From NCBI GenBank assembly GCA_017647065.1, contig JAGCLI010000332.1, positions 1 to 9,850 of the forward strand: a DNA stretch of 9,850 nt, in the 5' to 3' direction. This document shows, piece after piece, positions 1 to 6,330 of this stretch. The position numbers and the translations under genes were made by a program. Source of the DNA: Bacteroidales bacterium (GTDB taxonomy: Bacteria > Bacteroidota > Bacteroidia > Bacteroidales > P3). Every line of letters starts with the position of its first letter. Positions within the stretch are counted from its first letter, which is position 1. Under the pieces are notes generated by a model that was not told the origin of the DNA, made no database searches, and saw only the letters and a list, made by a program, of their open reading frames with translations.

Positions 1-489
1 GCAAAATGGTTGTTTGATATAAAGCCAAGCAAGATAGAAGCAGTTATTCACCCTCAAAGTATCATACATTCAATGGTGGAATTTGAGGACGGAAGCATAA
101 AAGCTCAATTAGGAATTGCTGATATGCGACTTCCAATTCAATATGCTTTGAGTTTTCCTGATCGTTTGCCAAATTCCTCAGAGAAATTAGATATTTATAA
201 ATATTCTACTTTAACTTTTGAAAAGCCAAACAGAGAATTATTCCCTTGTTTAGATATGGCGTATTACGCAATTGAGAAGGGAGGAAATTCTCCTGCGATT
301 ATGAATGCAGCAAATGAAGTTGCGGTAGAGGCGTTTTTGAAAGAAAAAATCAAATTTATAGAGATAGGAAATATAATAGAAAAGGCATTTAATACGTTTG
401 CTTTTGTGGAAAAACCTTCTTTGGAAGATTATTTCAAAACAGATGAATTAGTAAAAGAACAATTAAAAAAAGAAATATTAAATAATTAA
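1..489 (+). CDS. dxr: 1-deoxy-D-xylulose 5-phosphate reductoisomerase, C-terminal part (5' end outside window)
   Basis: Dxr (IspC) converts 1-deoxy-D-xylulose 5-phosphate to 2-C-methyl-D-erythritol 4-phosphate with NADPH, the first committed step of the non-mevalonate isoprenoid pathway in the cytoplasm. The frame is open from base 1 (AKWLFDIKPSK...) with no start, so about 162 codons of a protein usually near 380-400 residues are present. Visible family signatures are VIHPQSIIHSMVEF, followed by the DMRLPIQYAL stretch, and NAANEVAVEAFL in the C-terminal helical domain. The N-terminal NADPH-binding domain lies outside the window. It ends in TAA, and rseP starts 4 bases later, so the two are almost certainly one transcript, an order common in Bacteroidota. 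Identification is secure; only the 5' end is missing. Confidence 0.96.
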   Translation, partial: AKWLFDIKPSKIEAVIHPQSIIHSMVEFEDGSIKAQLGIADMRLPIQYALSFPDRLPNSSEKLDIYKYSTLTFEKPNRELFPCLDMAYYAIEKGGNSPAIMNAANEVAVEAFLKEKIKFIEIGNIIEKAFNTFAFVEKPSLEDYFKTDELVKEQLKKEILNN

Positions 490-493
490 AAAG

Positions 494-1876
494 ATGAAGA
501 TATTAGCGTTAATTCTAAGTTTATCGTTATTGGTGTTTATCCATGAACTTGGGCATTATTTGTTTGCAAGATTATTCAAGACAAGAGTAGAGCAATTCTA
601 TTTGTTTTTCAACCCCGGATTTTCAATTTTAAGAGCAAAAAAATGTAATGGTAAGTGGCGTTTAAGTTGGTTTAGTAAAAAATCTCCTGATGAGTTTGCT
701 CAATATCCCGATAAGACAGAATGGGGAATTGGTTGGTTGCCTTTTGGTGGTTATTGTTCAATTGCAGGAATGATAGATGAAAGTAATACCTCAGCAGACT
801 CTCTTTCAGCAGAGCCACAAGAATGGGAATATCGCTCAAAGAAAGCTTGGCAAAGACTTCTTATTGTTTTGGGAGGAGTATTGATGAATTTCGTTGGTGC
901 AATTGTTATATTTTCTGCTATGCTTTTTGTTTGGGGTAAAGAAACCTTGCCTATGCAAAACGCAACACTTGGATATGACTATACAGAAGTAGCATTGAAA
1001 AATGGATTTCAAAACGGAGATATAGTTCAAAGCATAGATGGTAAAAAAGTTGTTGATTTGTCAGAAGTAGTTGAACAAGTACTTTTAGAATCTCCAAAAG
1101 ATATAACAGTAAAGAGAGGAGATTCTTTGGTAACATTTAATCTTTCGAAAGATTTTGCAAAACAAATGTTGGTTGCTAATCCAAAACAATTTGCAACTGT
1201 TAGAGTCCCTTTTGTGATAGATAATTTTGCGTTAGGTTCTCTTGCACAAAAAGCAGGAATGCAAATAGGGGATAGTATAGTTGCATTGAATGGAGTATCA
1301 ACTCCTACATTTAGTGATTTTGTTAAGCAAATTGCTAATGAAAAAGGCAAAGAAATTACAATAACTTATTATAGAAACAATAAAAAAGAAGATGTTTCTT
1401 TTACTCTTGGTAGCGATGGAAAGATTGGAGCAGTAGCAAAAAATCCTACGTTAATCTATAAAACAGAAAAAACAGAGTATAATCTTTTTGAATCAATCCC
1501 TGCTGGAATACAAGTAGGAACAGAAACTTTAGTTAATTACGTTAAACAATTTAAATTAGTCTTTACAAAAGAAGGTGCTTCACAATTAGGCGGATTTGGT
1601 GCAATTGGTTCAATGTTTCCTGCTGAGTGGAATTGGGCAATCTTTTGGAATATGACAGCATTCCTTTCTATAATTTTAGCATTTATGAACATATTACCTA
1701 TTCCTGCCTTAGACGGAGGTCATGTTATGTTTACGCTTTGGGAAATGATAACAGGAAAGAAACCAGGTGACAAATTTATGGAGCGAGCACAGATGATTGG
1801 AATGATTCTTTTGTTCGGATTGTTGATTTTTGCCAACGGAAACGACTTAATTAGGTGGATTTCTTCAAAATTTTAG
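494..1876 (+). CDS. rseP: RIP metalloprotease RseP (site-2 protease, M50 family)
   Basis: This is a 460-residue inner-membrane zinc protease that cleaves membrane-spanning substrates, classically anti-sigma factors in envelope stress signalling. The zinc motif HELGH is at residues 17-21 inside the first membrane segment, and the third zinc ligand is the Asp of the LDGG motif (D407) in NILPIPALDGGH near the C-terminus. Membrane segments are visible at about 1-16, 120-147, 384-402 and 434-452. Two PDZ-like domains lie between, about 155-220 and 240-305; the second has the recognisable AGMQIGDSIVALNG core. The stretch at about 50-95, ending in GWLPFGGYCSIAGM, is typical of the longer Bacteroidota form. 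It starts 4 bases after dxr with an A-rich leader (AAAAAG) and no clear Shine-Dalgarno, and ends in TAG. Its substrate here cannot be told from sequence. Confidence 0.95.
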   Translation: MKILALILSLSLLVFIHELGHYLFARLFKTRVEQFYLFFNPGFSILRAKKCNGKWRLSWFSKKSPDEFAQYPDKTEWGIGWLPFGGYCSIAGMIDESNTSADSLSAEPQEWEYRSKKAWQRLLIVLGGVLMNFVGAIVIFSAMLFVWGKETLPMQNATLGYDYTEVALKNGFQNGDIVQSIDGKKVVDLSEVVEQVLLESPKDITVKRGDSLVTFNLSKDFAKQMLVANPKQFATVRVPFVIDNFALGSLAQKAGMQIGDSIVALNGVSTPTFSDFVKQIANEKGKEITITYYRNNKKEDVSFTLGSDGKIGAVAKNPTLIYKTEKTEYNLFESIPAGIQVGTETLVNYVKQFKLVFTKEGASQLGGFGAIGSMFPAEWNWAIFWNMTAFLSIILAFMNILPIPALDGGHVMFTLWEMITGKKPGDKFMERAQMIGMILLFGLLIFANGNDLIRWISSKF

Positions 1877-1929
1877 TCCCTAATAATCAAGTACTTTGAA
1901 AAAAAGTAATAAAAAAAGTAAAGAAAAAA

Positions 1930-1960
1930 TTTGGTAGTAACAAAAAAGGTGGTATCTTTG
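1930..1960 (+). promoter_or_regulatory. Bacteroidota-type promoter for tRNA-Asn
   Basis: TTTG at 1930-1933 and TATCTTTG at 1953-1960 match the Bacteroidota -33 (TTTG) and -7 (TAnnTTTG) elements, with 19 bases between them. The predicted transcription start is near 1966, about 20 bases before the mature tRNA. It gives the tRNA a promoter separate from dxr-rseP. I see no convincing terminator after rseP, so read-through from upstream is also possible. Confidence 0.75.
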
Positions 1961-1985
1961 CAATCGCTTTAAGGGAATAAAGAAA

Positions 1986-2059
1986 GCCTCCTTAGCTCAG
2001 CTGGTTAGAGCACATGACTGTTAATCATGGGGTCCTAGGTTCAAGTCCTAGAGGGGGCG
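1986..2059 (+). tRNA. tRNA-Asn (anticodon GTT)
   Basis: A complete 74-base cloverleaf can be folded by hand. The acceptor stem GCCTCCT (1986-1992) pairs with AGGGGGC (2052-2058) with one G-U pair. The D stem is GCTC/GAGC (1995-1998 with 2008-2011). The anticodon stem CATGA/TCATG encloses loop CTGTTAA with anticodon GTT at 2020-2022. The T arm CTAGG-TTCAAGT-CCTAG spans 2035-2051. The discriminator base is G2059. The 3' CCA is not encoded (CGC follows), so it must be added by the CCA-adding enzyme. It is a single tRNA with its own promoter and terminator. Confidence 0.97.
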
Positions 2060-2062
2060 CTC

Positions 2063-2097
2063 AAAGAGAGAAATCAAAAAGGTTTCTCTCTTTTTTT
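2063..2097 (+). terminator. Rho-independent terminator after tRNA-Asn
   Basis: A perfect 11-bp inverted repeat, AAAGAGAGAAA (2063-2073) and TTTCTCTCTTT (2083-2093), encloses a 9-base loop and runs into a seven-T stretch (2091-2097). It begins 4 bases after the tRNA, so it should end the tRNA transcript. Confidence 0.85.
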
Positions 2098-2221
2098 GTT
2101 TCTCTCCTTTGTGTTTCAATAAACATACAAACTGACTTAAAAAGTCAAAGAAATAATTTCAAAAATCAAAGAAAAAATAAAAAAAGTCATATAAAAAACA
2201 TGATTTTTCTATGCTTTATTT

Positions 2222-2284
2222 CTGCACGTGGTGCAGTCGAGTCTGCATGTCGTGCAGAAAAAACTGCACGTGGTGCATACAATA
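2222..2284. repeat. Three tandem 21-bp units, each with a short hairpin
   Basis: Units begin at 2222, 2243 and 2264, exactly 21 bases apart. Each opens with a 15-base inverted repeat: CTGCACGTGGTGCAG, CTGCATGTCGTGCAG, CTGCACGTGGTGCAT, followed by a variable 6-base linker (TCGAGT, AAAAAA, ACAATA). The arms pair as CTGCAC/GTGCAG around a 3-base loop. In unit 2 the change leaves a U-G pair, and in unit 3 only the outermost pair is lost, so pairing is largely kept while sequence varies. The units are GC-rich within very AT-rich surroundings and lie outside any gene. They could be a REP-like intergenic element or binding sites spaced two helical turns apart; the sequence alone does not decide. Confidence 0.8.
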
Positions 2285-2331
2285 ATAAATATATAATAAA
2301 ATAATAACTAAAAAGAAAAATAAATAAAAAG

Positions 2332-2357
2332 AAAAAAGCAACCGAAATTGATTGCTT
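2332..2357 (-). terminator. Rho-independent terminator after the thioredoxin gene
   Basis: On the minus strand AAGCAATC (2357-2350) pairs with GGTTGCTT (2343-2336), with one U-G pair, around a 6-base loop, and is followed by a T run (2337-2332). It lies 30 bases beyond the thioredoxin stop. It also faces away from the repeat units, so their transcription from that side looks unlikely. Confidence 0.7.
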
Positions 2358-2386
2358 TCTCTTTTATTTTGTTTTGTTGCCTTGAT

Positions 2387-2815
2387 TTATTTTAAAAGAA
2401 ATTCTTGAATAAATTTATCAAGTTCTTCTTCGCTTTTTGCTCCAATCATTATTTGTGGTTCGCCGTTTTTAGGAACAAAAATCAAGGTTGGAATACTTTT
2501 TATGCCAATTTCGTTTGCTAAAACTTTTTCTTTGTCTACGTTTACTTTGTAAACAATGATTTTGTCTGCATATTTCTCTGCTCACTTATCTAAAATTGGG
2601 GAAATCATCTTGCAAGGTTTGCACCAATTAGCGTAAAAATCTACTATAATAGGCTTTTCTGCTAATGAAACCCATTTTTCTGGGGATTTTTCATAATCTG
2701 CAACTTTTGTTAAAAAGTCTTGTTTATTTATTTCAATGGGTTTGCTTTGTGAATATGCAAACGAAAGTGTAAAGGTTGCGAACACAAAGACGAATGTTTT
2801 GATAAATTTTTGCAT
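2387..2815 (-). pseudogene. Exported thioredoxin-family protein, frame interrupted by an in-frame TGA
   Basis: Read through, the frame gives 142 residues of an ordinary thioredoxin. An N-terminal signal peptide (about 1-22, ending near FAYSQS) would send it to the periplasm. The redox motif WCKPCK is at 64-69 (C65, C68), and the cis-proline region SIPTLIF is at 107-113 (P109). Codon 78 (bases 2584-2582) is TGA, between ILDK and AEKYADK. Reading frame is kept on both sides, so this is a base change, not an indel; TGG (Trp) or TTA (Leu) is one step away, and a hydrophobic residue is usual here. The first 77 residues carry the CxxC but lack half the fold, and no early start codon follows the TGA. 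Such proteins reduce periplasmic disulfides. It has its own promoter and terminator. It may be a real null allele, a sequence error, or less likely a read-through case. Confidence 0.85.
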
Positions 2816-2840
2816 AATTTTGAGTTTTTAATTTTTTTTG

Positions 2841-2848
2841 CAAATGTA
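2841..2848 (-). promoter_or_regulatory. Probable -7 element for the thioredoxin gene
   Basis: The minus strand reads TACATTTG, a match to TAnnTTTG, 25 bases before the ATG at 2815. No good TTTG is seen at the expected -33 position, so only the -7 element is called. It diverges from the promoter of the fibronectin-III-like gene about 70 bases away. Confidence 0.55.
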
Positions 2849-2895
2849 CAAAAAATAAATAAAATACATAGAATGTTAAAAAAGCGAGTAAAAAT

Positions 2896-2926
2896 ATTGG
2901 TCCTCTATGTTTTTTTTGTATATTTG
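2896..2926 (+). promoter_or_regulatory. Bacteroidota-type promoter for the FN3-exbB-exbD-tonB operon
   Basis: TATATTTG at 2919-2926 matches the -7 element, and ATTG at 2896-2899 sits 19 bases upstream in the -33 position with one mismatch to TTTG. Transcription would start near 2933, giving a leader of about 24 bases before the ATG at 2957. This also supports 2957 over the more upstream ATG at 2810, which would lie before the promoter. Confidence 0.65.
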
Positions 2927-2956
2927 CAGATAATTTTGTGTAATATAGGTATAGTT

Positions 2957-4477
2957 ATGAAAAAATTACAATATTTATTGGTAGGATTATTGTTCGTATG
3001 CGTTGGTTTAAAACAAATTAACGCACAACCCGTAATGACAATGACAAGTGCAACAGCTACTGCTTACAATTCAGCAGATCTTGCAGCAGATTATACATCT
3101 ACTGGTGGTTGGACAGTTGCTAAAAAGGGATTTATTTATGGTACAAATCCAACTCCAACAAAAGCAAATGGAGGTACTTTAAAACAAAAGACGGGGTCAA
3201 CAGTTGCTCCTTTTACTTCAACAGTTACAGGTTTGGCACCAAACACTACTTATTATGTTAGAACATACGCAACAAAAACAGGCCCTGCCGATACGGTATA
3301 TTCAAGTAATATTCTTTCTTTTACAACACCTATGGCAGTAGCTCCTCAAATGACAAGTCCAACGGCCTCGGATATTACTTTGTTTACAGCAACATTAAAT
3401 GCTACAATAACTGAAAAAGGTGATGCAACTTCTTTTACAAGTAAGGGATTTGTCTATTCAACTACCCCAAATCCAGATTGTAACACAGGAACAAAACTTA
3501 CCGTTTCTGGAACAGTGAATGCGAGTTCTATTCCTTTTCCTATGACAAAAGAAGTAACAGGACTAACCTCTGGGGTAACATATTATGTGAGAGCTTTTGC
3601 TATTATAAAATATGGTTCGGCTGTTACTGATACTATTTACACAGATGAGATGTCTTTTACAACTGCTCATGCTTGTCAATCTGTGCCAACAAATACCAAT
3701 GTTACAGAAATAGGCATTACAGAGGCAAAAATAGATTTTAATCCGGGATTAGGACAAAGTCAATGGCAAATAAAATGTGGAATAGTTGGCCAACCCGATG
3801 ATCAAGCAGCAATGTACGTAACAAATGACACTACATACGTTGTTACAGGTTTAGAAGGAGGACGTTCATATTCTGTTTATGTAAGAGCGATATGCGGAAA
3901 TTTATACAGCGAATGGAGTCAAATGCGTAATTTTGTAACACTTCCACCTTTATGTGCAAATGTTAGTGGAGTGCGTACAACGGAGGTTCAACACTCTTCT
4001 GTAAAAATTACATGGAATCCAGGAAGTATGAGTCAAGATAGGTGGGAGGTTATTTTTGCTCAAAGCAATCAAACTCTACCAAATTCAGGTGTGATTATAT
4101 ATGACAATCCTATTTTCTCGCCAATAGGACTTACACCACAAACTGAGTATAAAATGAAAGTTAGAGCAGTGTGTTCAGACGGAGAGGTAAGTTCTTGGAG
4201 TGATGAATTAGTGTTTAATACAATCCAACAAGGTATAGACGATGCTGAAATTGTGGAAAATGTTGATATTTATCCTAATCCAACAAGTGGAAAAATATCA
4301 TTTAAAGCAAATAACCTTAGAGTAGAAAAAATAGAAATTCTAAATGTTTTAGGTGAAGTAGTGTATTTTGCGAATAAATTGCCTGAAGAATTTGATTTTG
4401 AAAATAAAAAGGGAATTTTCTTCGTTAATATTTACACGGAAAAAGGTATTCAAACAAGAAAAATAGTAGTTAAATAA
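2957..4477 (+). CDS. Secreted fibronectin type III-like protein with type IX secretion sorting domain
   Basis: This is a 506-residue exported protein of unknown specific role. Residues 1-24 are a signal peptide (MKKLQYLLVGLLF... ending INAQP). Four fibronectin-III-like modules follow at about 28-124, 130-236, 240-328 and 332-422, each with the recurring end TGL...TYYVRAYA or its variant and then SFTT, NFVT or VFNT. Modules 1 and 2 resemble each other (GFxYxTxP), as do 3 and 4 (CxxV...W...VRAxC...W), so two duplications are likely. Residues about 431-506 are a Por/type IX C-terminal sorting domain (VDIYPNPTSGKISF... KIVVK), which directs export through the outer membrane and usually cell-surface anchoring. 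The start at 2957 is chosen because it begins the signal peptide and follows the promoter. exbB begins 17 bases after its stop with no terminator between. A role in adhesion or surface structure is only inference. Confidence 0.88.
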   Translation: MKKLQYLLVGLLFVCVGLKQINAQPVMTMTSATATAYNSADLAADYTSTGGWTVAKKGFIYGTNPTPTKANGGTLKQKTGSTVAPFTSTVTGLAPNTTYYVRTYATKTGPADTVYSSNILSFTTPMAVAPQMTSPTASDITLFTATLNATITEKGDATSFTSKGFVYSTTPNPDCNTGTKLTVSGTVNASSIPFPMTKEVTGLTSGVTYYVRAFAIIKYGSAVTDTIYTDEMSFTTAHACQSVPTNTNVTEIGITEAKIDFNPGLGQSQWQIKCGIVGQPDDQAAMYVTNDTTYVVTGLEGGRSYSVYVRAICGNLYSEWSQMRNFVTLPPLCANVSGVRTTEVQHSSVKITWNPGSMSQDRWEVIFAQSNQTLPNSGVIIYDNPIFSPIGLTPQTEYKMKVRAVCSDGEVSSWSDELVFNTIQQGIDDAEIVENVDIYPNPTSGKISFKANNLRVEKIEILNVLGEVVYFANKLPEEFDFENKKGIFFVNIYTEKGIQTRKIVVK

Positions 4478-4494
4478 TAAAAAAATAAGATTCA

Positions 4495-5190
4495 ATGTTA
4501 TCAAGTATATTTTTACAAATATCACAAACTGCAACAGAAGTCGTTTCTGAAGCAGCATCAACACAAGCTGAATTAAATGTTTTTGAATTAGCCACAAAAG
4601 GTGGTTGGATTATGATAGTATTGGCTATTTTGTTAATAGTAGCCATTTATATCTTTGTTGAAAGATTCTTAGCTCTTAGAAAAGCATTAAAAGAAGATAC
4701 TTTCTTTATGGAAAACGTGAAGAATTGTATTCATAGTGGAGATTTGGAAGGTGCAAAGAACCTTACAAGAAATAATCCTACACCAATAGGACGAATGGTT
4801 GACAAAGGACTTTCTCGATTAGGTAGACCATTAAACGATATCAATCAAGCAATAGAAAATGTTGGTAAATTAGAGGTGGCACAATTAGAAAGCGGTGTGT
4901 CAATGGTAGGAACAATCGCAGCATTAGGCCCTTCATTAGGATTTCTTGGTACGGTAACAGGTATGGTTAAAGCATTCTTTGATATGAGTACAGCAGGAAA
5001 TAATATAGATATTCAATTACTTTCTGGAGGTATTTATGAGGCGATGGTAACCACTGTTGGAGGTTTGATTGTTGGTATTATAGCAAACTTTTTGTATAGT
5101 ATTCTTGTTGGACAGATAAATAAAGTAATTTTTATGTTGGAAGCAAGAACAATGGAATTTATGGATCTTTTGCATGAACCTGCAAAATAA
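4495..5190 (+). CDS. exbB: MotA/TolQ/ExbB proton channel family protein
   Basis: This 231-residue inner-membrane protein is the scaffold of the ExbB-ExbD motor, which uses proton flow to drive a TonB-type transducer and energise outer-membrane transport. Membrane segments are at about 38-55, 132-160 and 180-205, with a cytoplasmic helical stretch between the first two. Family hallmarks are KGGWIMIVL at 35-43, GFLGTVTGM at 149-157, and SGGIYEAMVTTVGGLIVG at 177-194. The N-terminal part is long and Thr/Ala-rich, as is common in Bacteroidota ExbB. It lies 17 bases after the FN3-like gene and 16 bases before the chosen exbD start, in the order exbB-exbD-tonB. TolQ is the main alternative name; no tolB or pal is nearby, and a TonB-like gene follows, so ExbB is preferred. 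Confidence 0.92.
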   Translation: MLSSIFLQISQTATEVVSEAASTQAELNVFELATKGGWIMIVLAILLIVAIYIFVERFLALRKALKEDTFFMENVKNCIHSGDLEGAKNLTRNNPTPIGRMVDKGLSRLGRPLNDINQAIENVGKLEVAQLESGVSMVGTIAALGPSLGFLGTVTGMVKAFFDMSTAGNNIDIQLLSGGIYEAMVTTVGGLIVGIIANFLYSILVGQINKVIFMLEARTMEFMDLLHEPAK

Positions 5191-5206
5191 AAAATCTTTC
5201 TTTGTT

Positions 5207-5620
5207 ATGATTCAAACAAGAAATAAAATAGATCCTAATTTCAATTCTTCATCAATGTCGGATTTGGTGTTTTTGTTGTTAATCTTTTTTATGTTAACAT
5301 CAACCCTTATTAGTCCGAATGCAATCAAACTATTGTTGCCACAAAGTACAAGTGGTCAAACATTAGCAAAGCAAAACGTAGTTGTTTCCATAGATTCAAG
5401 CTATAAATTCTATGTGGAAAACATAGAAACAAGCGAAGAAGAATTGTCTCAAGTAATAGGAGGATTTTTAAAAGATGTAACAGATGGAACAGTTAAACTT
5501 CACTCAGATAAAACCGTTCCTGTACAATATGTAGTTACTGTTATAGATGCAGTAAATAAAGTAAATGCTCAACAAGGCAAAAAACACAAAGTTATTTTAG
5601 CAACAGAGGCAACTAAATAA
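5207..5620 (+). CDS. exbD: ExbD/TolR family biopolymer transport protein
   Basis: This 137-residue protein is the proton-carrying partner of ExbB. A short cytoplasmic N-terminus (MIQTRNKIDPNFNSSS) leads into one membrane helix, about 18-36, containing MSDLVFLLLIFFML; D19 corresponds to the conserved protonatable aspartate of the family. The rest (about 45-137) is the periplasmic domain, ending in HKVILATEATK. An earlier in-frame ATG at 5174 lies inside exbB and would add an unusual NLQNKKSFFV leader; the start at 5207 gives the usual N-terminus for Bacteroidota ExbD, so I chose it. The stop TAA overlaps the next ATG by one base, suggesting translational coupling and fixed stoichiometry with the transducer. 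TolR cannot be excluded by sequence alone. Confidence 0.9.
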   Translation: MIQTRNKIDPNFNSSSMSDLVFLLLIFFMLTSTLISPNAIKLLLPQSTSGQTLAKQNVVVSIDSSYKFYVENIETSEEELSQVIGGFLKDVTDGTVKLHSDKTVPVQYVVTVIDAVNKVNAQQGKKHKVILATEATK

Positions 5621-6330
5621 TGAACGAAGATAATAAAAGAAGACTTATTAGTGTGATTATTACGCTACTTCTGTCTATGCTGGGAGTAGGTGTGTTGTTT
5701 GTTATTGCTTTACCTTATCCAGATCCGCCACCTCCTGAATATGGTGTAGAGATGAATATGGAGGAATTATCAGATATTGGAAACGATTTTGACAATGCTT
5801 CAGAGGGTGGAGAAGATGTTTCAAATAATGTTGCTTCTAACAATAGTGAAGAAAAGGTTGTGAGCCAAGATACAGAAGAAGCACCTATTTCAAGCAAGAA
5901 TACAAAGGTTGAAAAGCCAAAAAAAGAAGAAAAAAAGCCTGCTGAGCCAACGATTAATCAAAATGCGTTGTTTTCAAAAGGTAAAGTAAAGAAAGGAAAC
6001 GGTGGTTCACAAGGAATTTCTGAGGGAAGTGGAAGTGGAGCAGGAGGAAACGGCGAAGGAAAAGGTGTTTCATTTGATTTAGGTGGTAGAGGAGCAAAAG
6101 AACTTGTGCCTCCAGCACGTTCAACTACAAAAACAGGACAAATTGTCGTAGAAATATATGTAGATAAAGAAGGAAATGTGGTTAAAGTCAAAGCGGGAGT
6201 AAGGCCAACTACTATTTCCGATGAAAATCTTTATAGAATATGTGAGCAAGCTGCGAGAAAATGTAAGTTTGCAGCTAATCAAAATGCACCAGAGTTACAA
6301 AAAGGAACGATTACTTACCGTTTCCAATAG
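5620..6330 (+). CDS. TonB-like energy transducer
   Basis: This 236-residue protein has the three-part layout of a TonB or TolA-type transducer. A single N-terminal membrane anchor spans about 9-31. A long low-complexity periplasmic spacer follows: PDPPPPE at 34-40, an acidic stretch at 44-80, a Lys/Pro/Glu stretch at 94-110, and a Gly/Ser-rich run at about 126-157. The C-terminal domain, about 173-236, begins GQIVVEIYVDKEGNVVKV and ends AARKCKFAANQNAP...GTITYRFQ, resembling the TonB C-terminal fold. The usual YP...A...GxxG opening of TonB C-domains is replaced by LVPPARSTTKTGQIVVEI. It would carry motion from ExbB-ExbD to outer-membrane receptors. It overlaps the exbD stop by one base. Its last 20 bases overlap the convergent hydE gene. 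It ends in TAG. Fold class is fairly sure; the exact partner is not. Confidence 0.82.
   Translation: MNEDNKRRLISVIITLLLSMLGVGVLFVIALPYPDPPPPEYGVEMNMEELSDIGNDFDNASEGGEDVSNNVASNNSEEKVVSQDTEEAPISSKNTKVEKPKKEEKKPAEPTINQNALFSKGKVKKGNGGSQGISEGSGSGAGGNGEGKGVSFDLGGRGAKELVPPARSTTKTGQIVVEIYVDKEGNVVKVKAGVRPTTISDENLYRICEQAARKCKFAANQNAPELQKGTITYRFQ

Larger units (their letters stand above)
2060..2386. other. Non-coding gap between tRNA-Asn and the thioredoxin gene
   Basis: This 327-base stretch holds, in order, the tRNA terminator, an A-rich stretch with a small perfect inverted repeat (TGACTT-AAA-AAGTCA, 2133-2147), three 21-bp hairpin units (2222-2284), an A/T-only run (about 2278-2336), and the terminator of the minus-strand thioredoxin gene. 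A frame stays open on the plus strand from within the tRNA to about 2304, but it starts inside the tRNA, crosses a terminator and the repeats, and has no protein-like character, so I do not call a gene. Confidence 0.7.

Noticed and set aside
1892..1908. Small hairpin TACTTT-GAAAA-AAAGTA after rseP
   Set aside because: The stem is short and AT-only and no T run follows, so it does not qualify as a terminator.
2133..2147. Perfect inverted repeat TGACTT-AAA-AAGTCA
   Set aside because: Six-base arms of this composition arise often by chance in AT-rich DNA, and there is no T run or promoter beside it.
2014..2304. Open plus-strand frame of 96 codons over the tRNA and repeats
   Set aside because: It begins inside the tRNA, crosses a strong terminator and the 21-bp repeats, and has Lys/Asn-rich random composition. 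The 21-bp period simply keeps the frame open.
2387..2581. Separate small gene for the second half of the thioredoxin
   Set aside because: No start codon follows the TGA until late in the domain; the sequence is plainly the continuation of the same protein.
2810..2956. Upstream extension of the FN3-like gene to an ATG at 2810
   Set aside because: The added residues lie upstream of and across the promoter and bury the signal peptide; MKKLQYLL at 2957 is the natural start.
5715..6191. Minus-strand open frames opposite the tonB-like gene
   Set aside because: They mirror the Gly/Ser-rich and acidic spacer, giving Pro/Ser-rich sequence with no domain or start context.
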